A stretch of 33,253 bases of DNA from Paracoccus sphaerophysae (GCF_000763805.1 NZ_JRKS01000034.1:1-33253); one strand, 5' to 3'; shown: positions 9,182 through 17,589, counted from the first letter of the stretch. Numbers and translations: made by a program. The notes: generated by a model not told the origin, from the sequence alone.

Positions 9182-12100
9182 AAGAAGCAGCCGGCGCGAA
9201 CGAGACGCCGGCGTCCTTCCGGGACGTCGAGTGGCGGGACGAGTACCGGACGTCAGAGATCCGGCCCGGCGAGCCCGCGACCGATATCCTGAAGGAGTTC
9301 TATATCCCGGCCTTGGAGCGGTCGGTCCGCTATGACCGCGTCGCCGGGTACTTCCGGTCCTCGTCCCTCGCAGCCGCCTCTCAGGGGTTCACCGCCTTCG
9401 CTCGCAACGGGGCGAAGGCCCGCTTCATGGTCGGTTGCGATCTGGACGCGGAGGACGTGAAGGCGGCGCTGAGGGGTGCTGATGAGGCGCTTGTCGCACA
9501 TCTGACGGCCGCCCTTGAGAATGACGGGTCCTGGAGCGCGGAGACGGTCCGGGGCGTCGACCTGTTCGCCTATTTGGTCTCCAAGGGGCTCCTCGAGGTG
9601 AAGGTGGCCTTTCGGGTTCACAAGGGAACCGGCGATCCGCTCTCCGTCGAGTCCACGGCCGACGGGTACGTTCACGAGAAATGGGCCGTGTTCGTGGACG
9701 GAGAGGGAAACGTGATCCGGATCGACGGGTCCCTCAACGAGTCTAAGACGGCCCTGTCGATCAACGCCGAGAACATCCTGCTGCACTGTTCGTGGTGGGA
9801 TGAGCGGAGCCGTCGCCAGACTGGGAAAGCCCTGAAAGACTTCGATCACCTCTGGCGTCATGGGAGCGAGGGGATCCGCGTCATGGCTTTGCCAGAGGCG
9901 GTCCAGGCGCGTTTGATCCGAATGGGACAGGACGTGATCGAGCCGAAGGAGATCGACGGGACGGAGGCACCCCCTCCGCCGAAGGATCAGGAAAGCCCAT
10001 TCGCCGCGCTCGCCCCTGTCGATTATCTCCGGTGGCGCCTCATCAAGGACGGGCCGCGCTTGCCGGGCGGGCGGTTCGTCGGCATCGAGACCGCACCGGT
10101 TGTCCCCTGGCCGCACCAGGCCTTCGTCGCCCGCCGCCTGGTCACTTCCTGGCCGCACAGCTTCCTGATGTGCGACGAGGTGGGGCTCGGGAAAACGATC
10201 GAGGCGGGCCTAGCGATCCGGTCCCTTACCCTGTCTGGCATCGCCTCGAGGGTGCTGATCGCCTCTCCCGCCTCGCTGACACGACAATGGCAGCGCGAGA
10301 TGAAGTCGAAGTTTCTGCTCGACTTCGCCCGGACGGCCCCGCGGGGGCGAATGAGCCATGAGCGCCTGGATGAGGACTCGACCCCGTTCGAAGTTTCCGA
10401 AGGGGGCCTTCTCGCCCCGGACCTGGTGATCGCCTCGACCGGCTTGCTAACGCACAGGACTAGGCGCGGCGAGGTCCGGGGTGCCAAGGGCTGGGATATT
10501 TCCCTCGTGGACGAGGCCCACTATGCGCGTGCGGTCCACCGGCAGAACCAGCTCTACTCACTCATAGATGAGGTGATCCGCCCGAAAGCCCGCGCCCTTC
10601 TGCTCGCGACAGCAACCCCAATGCAGCTCGCGATGCAGGAGGCATTCGACCTGATGCGGCTCACCGGACGGGTCGGGAGCTTCGGGCTCGATGACGACAT
10701 CTCGCGACAGTATTACGAGGCGGTTCAGGAGTTCGTTCGGGGCCGTGGCCGGATCTCCGAGGCGACACTGGAGTTCCTGCGCCGCGCGATTCTCGAGATC
10801 AAGCTGCTCGACCCGGAGTACTGGACATTCATTATGAGCGCTTACCGGTCGCCAGCAGATCAGCGGACCGTGGCTCGTTGGGTCGAGGAGGCGCGCCCAT
10901 TCCCGGCCGGAGACTGGCGACTTATCGCCCGGGTTCTGCGCGCGGCCGCCCCGCTCTCGCGCGTCATGTTGCGCCACACCAGGGACCTGCTGCGGCTCTA
11001 CCGAGACAGCGGAAAGCTGAACGCAAACTTGGCCGAAAGGCATGTGCGTCCCCTCGACCCGATCAACTTCTCCCCGACCGAGCGGCGCGTCTACGACGCG
11101 CTCGAGGCATACTGTCGGGATCTCGATGCCCGCGTTCGGGCCTCCGCCCGCCAGGAGGACCAGCGACGCGTCGCCTCCGTCGGCTTCTATCTAAGCTTCC
11201 TTAGGCTCCGTTTCGCTTCCAGCCTCCATGCGATCCGCAAGACGCTGGAGCGGCGGACAGAGAAGGTGAAAGCCACCCTTCGGGCTCATCAGCACGCCGG
11301 GTTCAATCCGACCGACGAGGAGCTGGAAGAAGCCGTATTCGAGGGCGATGATGAGGGGGACGAGGTCGCCGTCGATGCTCTGCTGGACGGGCGCACCGAA
11401 TCCGACCTCCTTTGGGAGCAGGAGGCGCTTCGGGGTCTATTGGATCGCCTCGACGAGTTGGTCGGTGTGCCGTCAAAGCTCGACCGGCTCCTGTCCGAGT
11501 TGAACGCGCGGCGCCAAGGCAGCCGGTTTCGACAGACGGTCGTCTTCACTCGTTTTAAGGACACACTTGATCACTTGGTCGACGAGCTCCGCTCCCGGAT
11601 GCCTAGCGCGCTGGTCGGCACCTTCTCCGGGGCGGGCGGCAGCCGTTACGACCCTGCCGCTGGAAAGATGATCAGCACCACACGACTCGAGATCACCCAA
11701 AGCTTCGTCCGCGGGGATATCGACGTCCTGCTGTGTACGGACGCCGCGGCTGAAGGGCTGAATCTCCAAACCGCAGACCTGCTGATAAACTTTGACCTTC
11801 CTTGGAACCCGGCGAAGGTGGAGCAGCGGATCGGGCGCATCGACCGGATCGGCCAGAAGTATCATGAGATCTTCGTCGCGAACTACGCCTACGCCGGGTC
11901 GGCGGAGGAGCGGGTCTACGGGCGGCTCCTTTCCCGTCTCGCGGAGGCGGGCCTGATAGTTGGCCCACAACAAATCGCACTGCTGCCGGTCACCGAGGCA
12001 GACTTCCGAGCCCTCGAGAACCCTAGTGTCTCGGCCGACGAGCTCCGGCGGATAGAGACAGAAGCGGCCGAACGGCTGCGTCGATCCAAAGCGGCGGCTG

Positions 12101-13041
12101 AGGCCCTCGAGATTCCGCCAAAGGAGCTGCAGGAGTTCTACCGGGCCTGGGAGCGGTCGGGCGACTTCGCCGCCCCGGTCTCGTTGGCGGACATTGATGT
12201 CGCGCTGACTTCCCTCGCAAAAGTGGCCCCGCATCTTCTCTCCGTGACCGAACATCCCGGCATCTTTGCGCTTCGTTACGAGGACGGACGAGTTTCTCAT
12301 ATCACCGCGTCACGGGAGCTTCTTGATCGGCCTCCGCCTGAGGTTCGGACTACGCTTGAGTTCGCGTCCTACGGCGCTCACGCCTTCGATCATCTCTTGG
12401 AACAGCTCCCGGATTTGCACGCAAGGTGGATGGCGCGTGTGAGTGTTTCCGGGGCACTCGGAGACAATAGGATCGAGAGAGTCGGCTTCTGTGTTGCCAC
12501 CACGAACGGTCTGGTCAGTGCGCTACGGGTCGCTGACCTTAATGGGGTTGAGATTGATCAGAATGCCATGGTTCGAGAGGCCGACTCGACGCCGGTCGAA
12601 GCAGAGCTGGCAAAGGCGCTAGCGGAGGAGATCCGCGCCGTCGAGAAGGGTATCGATGACGTCAACGCGAACAGGCGCGCGTCCGCAGAGCAGCTGGTCC
12701 TATCCCACGAGATCGCTGCCGCATATCTGGAGACCGCAACCGGCGCAAACGACGCGGATGATTTGCACCGTCGTCTACGGGATGAACTGATACCGAACAG
12801 GCCCCACGGTCTCCTAGTCCGAATGCAGCCGGCTCGCCTCGCTCATCGGACACCGATGCTTTCTGAGACCTCATTTCGAGGGATTCCCGGCGATGAGGCC
12901 AACGTGCACATTTCGCCCCCGCAGCTAAAGGCAGCTGAAATCAAGATTGACGGGGTGATCCGAGAGATGCGGCGTCAGGGGGAAGAAATGTTTCGAGAAG
13001 AGGCAGCAGCTCGCCTGAGGCGCAAGGTGGCCAGACTCTGA
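9178..13041 (+). CDS. PLD-like nuclease domain fused to SNF2/RapA-type helicase
   Basis: 1287 residues starting at a GTG that overlaps the methyltransferase stop. The N-terminal ~200 residues form a phospholipase-D-like domain: YDRVAGYFRSSSL, then H166-x-K168 with downstream D and GSLNES, the HxK/GSxN half-motif of PLD nucleases. A superfamily 2 helicase follows: motif I DEVGLGKTIE (333-342), DEAH (445-448), motif III ATATPM, motif IV VVFTRFKDTL, motif V DAAAEGLNLQ and motif VI QRIGRIDRIGQ (about 883-893). The last ~350 residues are helical and charged. The layout resembles RapA/SNF2 proteins and joins in one chain what DISARM encodes as a helicase and a separate PLD protein (DrmC). It is the presumed effector that loads on and cuts or remodels unmodified DNA. 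Only one HxK copy is seen, so active cleavage would need a dimer. Confidence 0.88.
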   Translation: MKEAAGANETPASFRDVEWRDEYRTSEIRPGEPATDILKEFYIPALERSVRYDRVAGYFRSSSLAAASQGFTAFARNGAKARFMVGCDLDAEDVKAALRGADEALVAHLTAALENDGSWSAETVRGVDLFAYLVSKGLLEVKVAFRVHKGTGDPLSVESTADGYVHEKWAVFVDGEGNVIRIDGSLNESKTALSINAENILLHCSWWDERSRRQTGKALKDFDHLWRHGSEGIRVMALPEAVQARLIRMGQDVIEPKEIDGTEAPPPPKDQESPFAALAPVDYLRWRLIKDGPRLPGGRFVGIETAPVVPWPHQAFVARRLVTSWPHSFLMCDEVGLGKTIEAGLAIRSLTLSGIASRVLIASPASLTRQWQREMKSKFLLDFARTAPRGRMSHERLDEDSTPFEVSEGGLLAPDLVIASTGLLTHRTRRGEVRGAKGWDISLVDEAHYARAVHRQNQLYSLIDEVIRPKARALLLATATPMQLAMQEAFDLMRLTGRVGSFGLDDDISRQYYEAVQEFVRGRGRISEATLEFLRRAILEIKLLDPEYWTFIMSAYRSPADQRTVARWVEEARPFPAGDWRLIARVLRAAAPLSRVMLRHTRDLLRLYRDSGKLNANLAERHVRPLDPINFSPTERRVYDALEAYCRDLDARVRASARQEDQRRVASVGFYLSFLRLRFASSLHAIRKTLERRTEKVKATLRAHQHAGFNPTDEELEEAVFEGDDEGDEVAVDALLDGRTESDLLWEQEALRGLLDRLDELVGVPSKLDRLLSELNARRQGSRFRQTVVFTRFKDTLDHLVDELRSRMPSALVGTFSGAGGSRYDPAAGKMISTTRLEITQSFVRGDIDVLLCTDAAAEGLNLQTADLLINFDLPWNPAKVEQRIGRIDRIGQKYHEIFVANYAYAGSAEERVYGRLLSRLAEAGLIVGPQQIALLPVTEADFRALENPSVSADELRRIETEAAERLRRSKAAAEALEIPPKELQEFYRAWERSGDFAAPVSLADIDVALTSLAKVAPHLLSVTEHPGIFALRYEDGRVSHITASRELLDRPPPEVRTTLEFASYGAHAFDHLLEQLPDLHARWMARVSVSGALGDNRIERVGFCVATTNGLVSALRVADLNGVEIDQNAMVREADSTPVEAELAKALAEEIRAVEKGIDDVNANRRASAEQLVLSHEIAAAYLETATGANDADDLHRRLRDELIPNRPHGLLVRMQPARLAHRTPMLSETSFRGIPGDEANVHISPPQLKAAEIKIDGVIREMRRQGEEMFREEAAARLRRKVARL

Positions 13042-13080
13042 ATCGCTAATCCTTTCTCCTACCAATATCGACGGCCTGCA

Positions 13081-13098
13081 GCATCGCTTCAGCGATGC
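13081..13098. repeat. Palindrome at the defence operon/prophage junction
   Basis: GCATCGCT and AGCGATGC form perfect 8-bp arms around TC, directly followed by the 8-base palindrome GCGATCGC at about 13098-13105. It lies 40 bases after the helicase stop and overlaps the stop codon of the short remnant ORF read from the other side. No T-tract follows on either strand, so it is not a clear terminator. It could be a breakpoint or recombination scar. Confidence 0.5.
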
Positions 13099-13163
13099 GC
13101 GATCGCCTCGAACTTGTGCTCGGGCATGTGAACGAATCCATCTTCGGGTCTTTGGGGTGCCAT
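13089..13163 (-). pseudogene. 24-residue ORF, probable 5' remnant of a small prophage gene
   Basis: Starting at the ATG at 13163 the frame reads MAPQRPEDGFVHMPEHKFEA and ends four codons later at a TGA inside the junction palindrome. It has a strong ribosome binding site (GGGAGG, 7 bases upstream, within the end of the lysozyme gene), which is odd for a spurious ORF. The segment MPEHKFEAIA recalls the N-terminus of small prophage proteins such as DUF6127-type proteins, which are about 100 residues long. That comparison is from memory and uncertain. If right, the rest of the gene was lost when the prophage end was joined to the island. Confidence 0.45.
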
Positions 13164-13175
13164 GGCAAGCCTCCC

Positions 13176-14000
13176 TCAGCCGATCTTGCAGCCCCAGAAG
13201 GACGTGTGATCGGCGGCGAAGTAGCCGTCCGCGACCCGGAAGTATCCTTGCAGCTCGACGGTATCGCCGGCCGTCAGCGGCACCATGGTCTGCAGCCAGA
13301 TCGCGGTGGCGAGCGAGACGTGGGTGGCGGAGATTTCGCCTAGAGAGCCGCGGATTTCGGTCGTGCCGTTCAGCACCAGCCGAACGAGCCAGCCGGTCGG
13401 CGCGTCGGGCGCAGGATCGAGGGCCGGCGGCCTCGGCAGCGGCGACCGCCCCAGCAGCGCCAGCGCCTCATCCTCGGTCAGTCGGCGGATCGGCCGCGAG
13501 AAGTCCACCCGGCCCGTGCGATCCACGGACCAGACCGGGATCGTGCCGCCGGGATAGCGGCCATGGCGGAACAGATCGCGCTCCGCCTCCCGGCGGGGGA
13601 TGATGGAGGCCGGTCGCCGCCAGTTCAGAAACGCGTCGGCGGCTGCAACGCGATTGCCGGCATTGAGGTGCCGGGTCAGCGCGGCCTTCGCGATGCCCCC
13701 GGTGTTGTAGTGAAAGCTGACCAGCGCATCGAACTCGTGCGGTGCCAGCGGCACCTTCACGGCACGCAGGACGGCTGTCTCGTAGCGCGCGAGGTCGGCG
13801 CGGAAGACCCGAAACGCCTCGCGGATCCCGGCATCGAGATCGGCGGGCATGCCGCGCGGCATGGTGGCCGGATGGGGCGGCCCGGCCGCGGTGGTGTGGC
13901 CGATGCCGAAGGTCCAGACCTGTTTCACATCGAGATAGGGCCCGGGCACGAGTCCTTCGTGCCGGACGAGGGCCAGAAGGCCCCGGTCGGTCATGTGCAT
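13176..14000 (-). CDS. Phage endolysin, GH24 lysozyme with C-terminal accessory domain
   Basis: 274 residues. The N-terminal domain has the T4-lysozyme triad with exact spacing: E15, D24 and T30 in RHEG, YLD and WTFGIGHTT, followed by FDALVSFHYNTGG typical of GH24 muramidases. The lysozyme part ends near residue 155. The C-terminal ~85 residues end in SFWGCKIG and contain GDTVELQGYF, which resembles the small beta-rich domains at the end of some phage tail or C1q-like proteins; this could bind the cell surface. No signal peptide is evident, so export would depend on the holin upstream. The ATG at 14000 is 4 bases after the preceding stop, without a clear Shine-Dalgarno, so coupling is likely. 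It hydrolyses peptidoglycan during lysis. Confidence 0.85.
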   Translation of the reverse strand: MHMTDRGLLALVRHEGLVPGPYLDVKQVWTFGIGHTTAAGPPHPATMPRGMPADLDAGIREAFRVFRADLARYETAVLRAVKVPLAPHEFDALVSFHYNTGGIAKAALTRHLNAGNRVAAADAFLNWRRPASIIPRREAERDLFRHGRYPGGTIPVWSVDRTGRVDFSRPIRRLTEDEALALLGRSPLPRPPALDPAPDAPTGWLVRLVLNGTTEIRGSLGEISATHVSLATAIWLQTMVPLTAGDTVELQGYFRVADGYFAADHTSFWGCKIG

Positions 14001-14004
14001 GGGA

Positions 14005-14136
14005 TTACCGGAGGAGCGAGAGGATCAGGATCAGAGCCGCGACGGCGAGGCCTACCGCCAGGGGGTGGCGGAAGGCCTGCCGGGGGTCGGTGGGTTCGCA
14101 GCGGAGGGCGCGCGCTAGGCGGAGAAGTTCATTCAT
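14005..14136 (-). CDS. Small single-pass membrane protein of the lysis cassette
   Basis: 43 residues. A polar N-terminal part (MNELLRLARALRCEPTDPRQ) is followed by a hydrophobic C-terminal segment (LAVGLAVAALILILSLL) ending in Arg. Its ATG overlaps the holin stop by 8 bases and its stop is 4 bases before the lysozyme start, so it lies inside a coupled holin-small protein-lysozyme cassette. AAGG about 9 bases upstream could serve as its ribosome binding site. The position suggests an antiholin, a second holin or a spanin-like accessory; the sequence does not distinguish between these. Confidence 0.65.
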   Translation of the reverse strand: MNELLRLARALRCEPTDPRQAFRHPLAVGLAVAALILILSLLR

Positions 14137-14479
14137 CGCCGCCGCCTTCATTGGCGCGGCGCAGGCGGGCGAGCAGCATCTCGATGAAGGCTGGCCCGAA
14201 GACTCCCACGAGATAGGCGGCCGACCCGGCAGCGCCGCCCGCGGGGATCGCTTCGGGCGGAAGGCTGAGCCAGGCGGTGATCACGGCCATGGAGAGGCTG
14301 CCCATCCCGGCCGCGATCAGCCCGCCGAGCAGGATATGCCGCAGCGCATCGCGCAGCCGCATCTTCGTGGTCAGCGCGTTGGTGGCGCCGCCGAGCGCGC
14401 CCCAGGCAGCGAGGATCACGGCGGTCGAGGCTGCGAGCTCGCGCAGCACGGCCGCAACGAAGCTGCCGGTGTCGTTCAT
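14129..14479 (-). CDS. Phage holin
   Basis: 116 residues with about three hydrophobic segments (VILAAWGALGGATNAL at 18-33, HILLGGLIAAGMGSLSMAVITAWL at 48-71, and AAYLVGVFGPAFIEMLLARL near the end) and a charged C-terminus (RRANEGGGDE). This is the layout of LydA/phage-holin-family proteins found beside lysozymes in Rhodobacterales prophages. The start codon overlaps the DUF2460 stop (ATGA). It would form inner-membrane lesions that release the lysozyme. Confidence 0.8.
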   Translation of the reverse strand: MNDTGSFVAAVLRELAASTAVILAAWGALGGATNALTTKMRLRDALRHILLGGLIAAGMGSLSMAVITAWLSLPPEAIPAGGAAGSAAYLVGVFGPAFIEMLLARLRRANEGGGDE

Positions 14480-15102
14480 CGCCGGATCTCCAGAAGCGGA
14501 ATGGAGGTGATCGAGCCGAGCCGCTCGAGGTCGAGCGTCACGTCGAGCACGTCGGTGTCGAAGCGGACCGGCACGTCGAACTCGAAGCCCGCGGTGATGG
14601 CGGTGCCAGCGCCCGGCGCGACGCTGAAGGTGACGACGCCGGTGGCGGTGTCGACCGACCAGCCGGAGGGCTGCTCGACCCCGGCGAGCGCAATGCGCAC
14701 GATGCCCGCCACCGGCTTGGCGATGGCGCGCGACCAGGATTGCGCGCCGGAGGCGTAGCGCTTCACCAGCTGGAAGGCGGTCGTCGTGCCGTCGCCGGTG
14801 CCGATCGTCTGGTCGGTCGGCGAAGGTGTGCCAGAGGGAAGGCAGGACTTGTGGTCGCCCCAGTCCTTGAACCGGAAGCCATGTAGGCGACCGTTCCGCG
14901 CCTCGAAGAAGGCGACCACCGCCGCCAGATCGTCAGCGCGGCGGATGCCGTAGGCGACATCGTAGCGGCGGCGCGAGTTCGCCCAGCTGGCGTTGCGCTC
15001 CTCGTCGCCAGAGGCGAGCTCGACGATCTGCGTGCGCCGCTCCGGGCCGCCCCGCGCGCCCCGGCTGACGTTGTCGGGAAACCGGACCTCGTGAAACGCC
15101 AT
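14476..15102 (-). CDS. DUF2460 distal tail protein (GTA gp12-like)
   Basis: 208 residues. The N-terminus AFHEVRFPDNVSRGARGGPERRTQIVELASGDEERN and RYDVAYGIRRADDLAAVVAFFEARNGRLHGFRFKDWGDHKS region is the DUF2460 hallmark, known from gene 12 of the Rhodobacter gene transfer agent and from many phages, where it forms the distal tail hub. The C-terminal half holds the usual beta-rich repeat with GDGTTTAFQLVKRY. The ATG at 15102 overlaps the tape measure stop (TGATG); a GTG three bases earlier is the alternative. In related phages DUF2163 and a peptidase gene come next, but here the holin follows immediately. Confidence 0.9.
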   Translation of the reverse strand: MAFHEVRFPDNVSRGARGGPERRTQIVELASGDEERNASWANSRRRYDVAYGIRRADDLAAVVAFFEARNGRLHGFRFKDWGDHKSCLPSGTPSPTDQTIGTGDGTTTAFQLVKRYASGAQSWSRAIAKPVAGIVRIALAGVEQPSGWSVDTATGVVTFSVAPGAGTAITAGFEFDVPVRFDTDVLDVTLDLERLGSITSIPLLEIRR

Positions 15103-17519
15103 CACATGCCCCTCCGCCCGAGCGACACGGCGCGAGCGATATCTGCTGCAACCTGCGTCCGCGATTGACGGAAGCTCTCGGCGTCGCGGGCCATGATCGT
15201 GACGTTGACCCCGCCGCCCGCGCCGTAGCTCTGTGCCTCGCGCCGCGACAGCACCCGCTCGCCGCGTTGCAGGATTGCGGGCACCTCATCATGCCGAAGC
15301 CCGGCCATCCCGCCGGAATGCATCCGGGGCGCGGCGGCGAAGGCCATGGCCGGGACCATCCGCGAAGGTCCGGCCGATCCGACCATCCCGCCCGCATGCA
15401 GGACGTTGGCGAAGATGCCGCCCGCACCGGAGAACACGCCGGAGAGCGCATTGGCAATCGGTCCGAGGATGAACCGGCGCGCCGCGAGCTGGGCGAGATC
15501 GGCCAGCAGCGAGGTGACGAGATCGCGGAAGTTCAGCTTGCCGGTCTTCACGAACTGGCCCACGGCGTTCTCGGCCGACTGGAAGGCGCCGACGAGGCTC
15601 TGGCCGATATCGCCACCGATCTCGCGCGCCTTGCTGGCGTAGTCGGACAGCGCGGCGGTGACGGCCTGCCAGCCGGTGACAGCTGCTTCGGCCGCGGGCT
15701 CCGCCGCAGCGGCGGCAGTACCGGCCGCTGCGCCGGCACCCGTGGCGGCGCGTCCGGCATCGCCGAGCGCCGTCTCCAGCCGCTCGGCAGCACCAGTGGC
15801 ATCGATCAGAGCGTCGGCACTGGCCTCGTCGGTACCGCGCACCGCGTCGCGCAGCGCTTGCCAGCTTTCGAGCGGCGCGCGGGCCCCTTCCGCAAGGTCG
15901 CGCGCGGCGCCGCGGTAAAGGTTCGCGGACTCGAGCGCCCGGTTCGCCGCCTCGGTCAGGCCGAGGTCGGGTGCGGTGAGCGGTTTGTCCTCGAAGGCCC
16001 GGTCGAACGCCGTCTGCGCGGCCGTCGTCGCGGCCGTTGCCGCGCCCTCGAAGCGGTTCTCGATCTCGCCGAGGTTGAGGTCGGGCACAAGCGAGATGCG
16101 GCGCTCCGACCCGAGCGCTTCCAGCCCCTGGTTGATGCCTCCGATGAAGCCGTTGATGCGCGAGACCACGCCGTTCAGCATCGCCTCGACGCCGTCGACC
16201 AGGCTGTTGGCCGCCTGGAATGCCAGATCGCCGATGGCGGCGGGCAGCAGACCCCAGATCGCCTTGATCGCCTCGTAGGCGCCTTCGAACGTATTCGCCG
16301 CGGTATTGCCGAAACCGACGACGCTCTCGATGGCGCTCTGCATGCCCGAGGCGGCATCCGCCTTCAGGTCGAAGAACATCGCCGTGGCGGCTGCGCCCGC
16401 CGCAGCGGCGCCCTTCCTGATCCGCTCCCAGACCTCGACGGCGAGGTCCTTCAGGAGCGACATCGCCTCACCGAACCCACCCGCGCCGGAGACGAGGCGG
16501 GTGAACTGGTAGACGAGCTCGCCCGCGCCGACGATCAGAGCCCCGATGCCGGTCCGGATCAGCGCGCCGCGCAGGACGACGAGCGCGGTGGCGAGGCCAC
16601 GGACCGAGAGCGCCGCGGCGGCCATGCCAGCGACCCAGCGGCCCGCGAGGAACGCCGCGAAGGTCGCGGCATAGGTGATCAGGCGACCGATGTTGTCGAA
16701 GAGACCGCGGATCGCGATGCCGAGCGGGCCGGTGCGGCTGGCGACCGCCGCCAGGGCATCGGCAACGGCTTCAAGCGCGGGCGCGGCCGCCACAGCGAGC
16801 TGGTTCGACAGCCCGCGCCAGATCAGCCCGAGCCGTGAGATGGCATCGTTCGTCCGTTCGATCTGGTCGGCATCCTGCTCCGAGACGACGACACCGAAGG
16901 CGAGGACGTCCTCGGTCGCCTGGCGCAGCGTCGCGGTGTCGATCCGCGACATCGCGATGGAGCCTTCCTCGCCGAAGAGCTGGCCTGCCACGGCAGCGCG
17001 TTCGGCGGCGGGCACGAAGCTCTCGATGGCGGCGTTGATCGCGCCGACCCGCTGGTCCAGCGGCAAAGCGATCAGGTCGTTGGCGGAAAGCCCCAGCCGG
17101 TCCAGCGCATCGGCGGCGGGGCCACTCCCGGCGGCCGCCTGGCTGAGACGGCGCGTCAGATCCTTGGTGGCCTGCTCGATGCCGGACATCGACACGCCCG
17201 CCAACTCGCCCGCACGCTCCAGCGTTTGGATCGAGGCAACGGTCGTGCCGAGCGATTGAGCCAGCTTCGCCTGTGCATCGACGGTTTGCAGGCCGGACCG
17301 GATCATCGCTACGCCTGCAGCGGCAGCGGCTGCCACGGCCGCGGCGGCTGCGACCCGGACCCGCCGCGAGAAGGCCGCGAGTCGGGCGTTCGCCGCCTCC
17401 ATTTCGCGGCTCAGCCGTCCAAAGCCTCGCGACCCGGCTTCGCCGACACCTTCCAGCTCGGCCCGCACCTGTCGCCCGCCGACCGCAGCAAGGCGGACGC
17501 TGACGCGTTTCTCGGCCAT
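15102..17519 (-). CDS. Phage tail tape measure protein
   Basis: 805 residues. An N-terminal helical region with an Ala-rich hydrophobic stretch (about 57-75), then the family pattern LAQSLGTTVASIQTLERAGELAGVS and a long helical body with several hydrophobic segments at about 255-345. A Gly/Ser-rich C-terminal part contains MHSGGMAGLRHDEVPAILQRGE and ends in VNVTIMARDAESFRQSRTQV, typical of lambda-like and GTA-like tape measure proteins. AAGGAG lies 8 bases before the start. It sets tail length, which scales to a tail of roughly 120 nm by the usual residue rule; this is an estimate only. The promoter region of the toxin-antitoxin pair begins just upstream on the opposite strand. Confidence 0.88.
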   Translation of the reverse strand: MAEKRVSVRLAAVGGRQVRAELEGVGEAGSRGFGRLSREMEAANARLAAFSRRVRVAAAAAVAAAAAAGVAMIRSGLQTVDAQAKLAQSLGTTVASIQTLERAGELAGVSMSGIEQATKDLTRRLSQAAAGSGPAADALDRLGLSANDLIALPLDQRVGAINAAIESFVPAAERAAVAGQLFGEEGSIAMSRIDTATLRQATEDVLAFGVVVSEQDADQIERTNDAISRLGLIWRGLSNQLAVAAAPALEAVADALAAVASRTGPLGIAIRGLFDNIGRLITYAATFAAFLAGRWVAGMAAAALSVRGLATALVVLRGALIRTGIGALIVGAGELVYQFTRLVSGAGGFGEAMSLLKDLAVEVWERIRKGAAAAGAAATAMFFDLKADAASGMQSAIESVVGFGNTAANTFEGAYEAIKAIWGLLPAAIGDLAFQAANSLVDGVEAMLNGVVSRINGFIGGINQGLEALGSERRISLVPDLNLGEIENRFEGAATAATTAAQTAFDRAFEDKPLTAPDLGLTEAANRALESANLYRGAARDLAEGARAPLESWQALRDAVRGTDEASADALIDATGAAERLETALGDAGRAATGAGAAAGTAAAAAEPAAEAAVTGWQAVTAALSDYASKAREIGGDIGQSLVGAFQSAENAVGQFVKTGKLNFRDLVTSLLADLAQLAARRFILGPIANALSGVFSGAGGIFANVLHAGGMVGSAGPSRMVPAMAFAAAPRMHSGGMAGLRHDEVPAILQRGERVLSRREAQSYGAGGGVNVTIMARDAESFRQSRTQVAADIARAVSLGRRGM

Positions 17520-17531
17520 CGGTCAGACTCC

Positions 17532-17560
17532 TTGCTTTCGCCGTATAGGCGTCTTACGTT
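17532..17560 (+). promoter_or_regulatory. Candidate promoter/operator of the toxin-antitoxin pair
   Basis: TTGCTT (17532-17537) and TACGTT (17555-17560) are spaced by 17 bases and could act as a weak sigma-70 promoter. The palindrome CGCC-GTATA-GGCG (17539-17551) lies between them, where a VapB-type antitoxin with an AbrB fold would be expected to bind for autoregulation. The hexamers match consensus at only about half of the positions. Confidence 0.35.
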
Positions 17561-17589
17561 TATGCCATCGATCAAGTGAAGGTATGACC

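Noticed and set aside
1132..13041. Canonical BREX or DISARM assignment
   Set aside because: No PglZ, BrxL, BrxA/B, DUF1998 DrmB or stand-alone DrmC was seen, so the named systems do not fit even though the logic is similar.
13081..13105. Phage att site at the junction palindrome
   Set aside because: No second copy of the palindrome was found in the window and no integrase or tRNA is nearby, so an att call is not supported.
15165..16838. 557-residue plus-strand open frame
   Set aside because: Shadow of the tape measure gene; low-complexity Arg/Gly/Ala composition.
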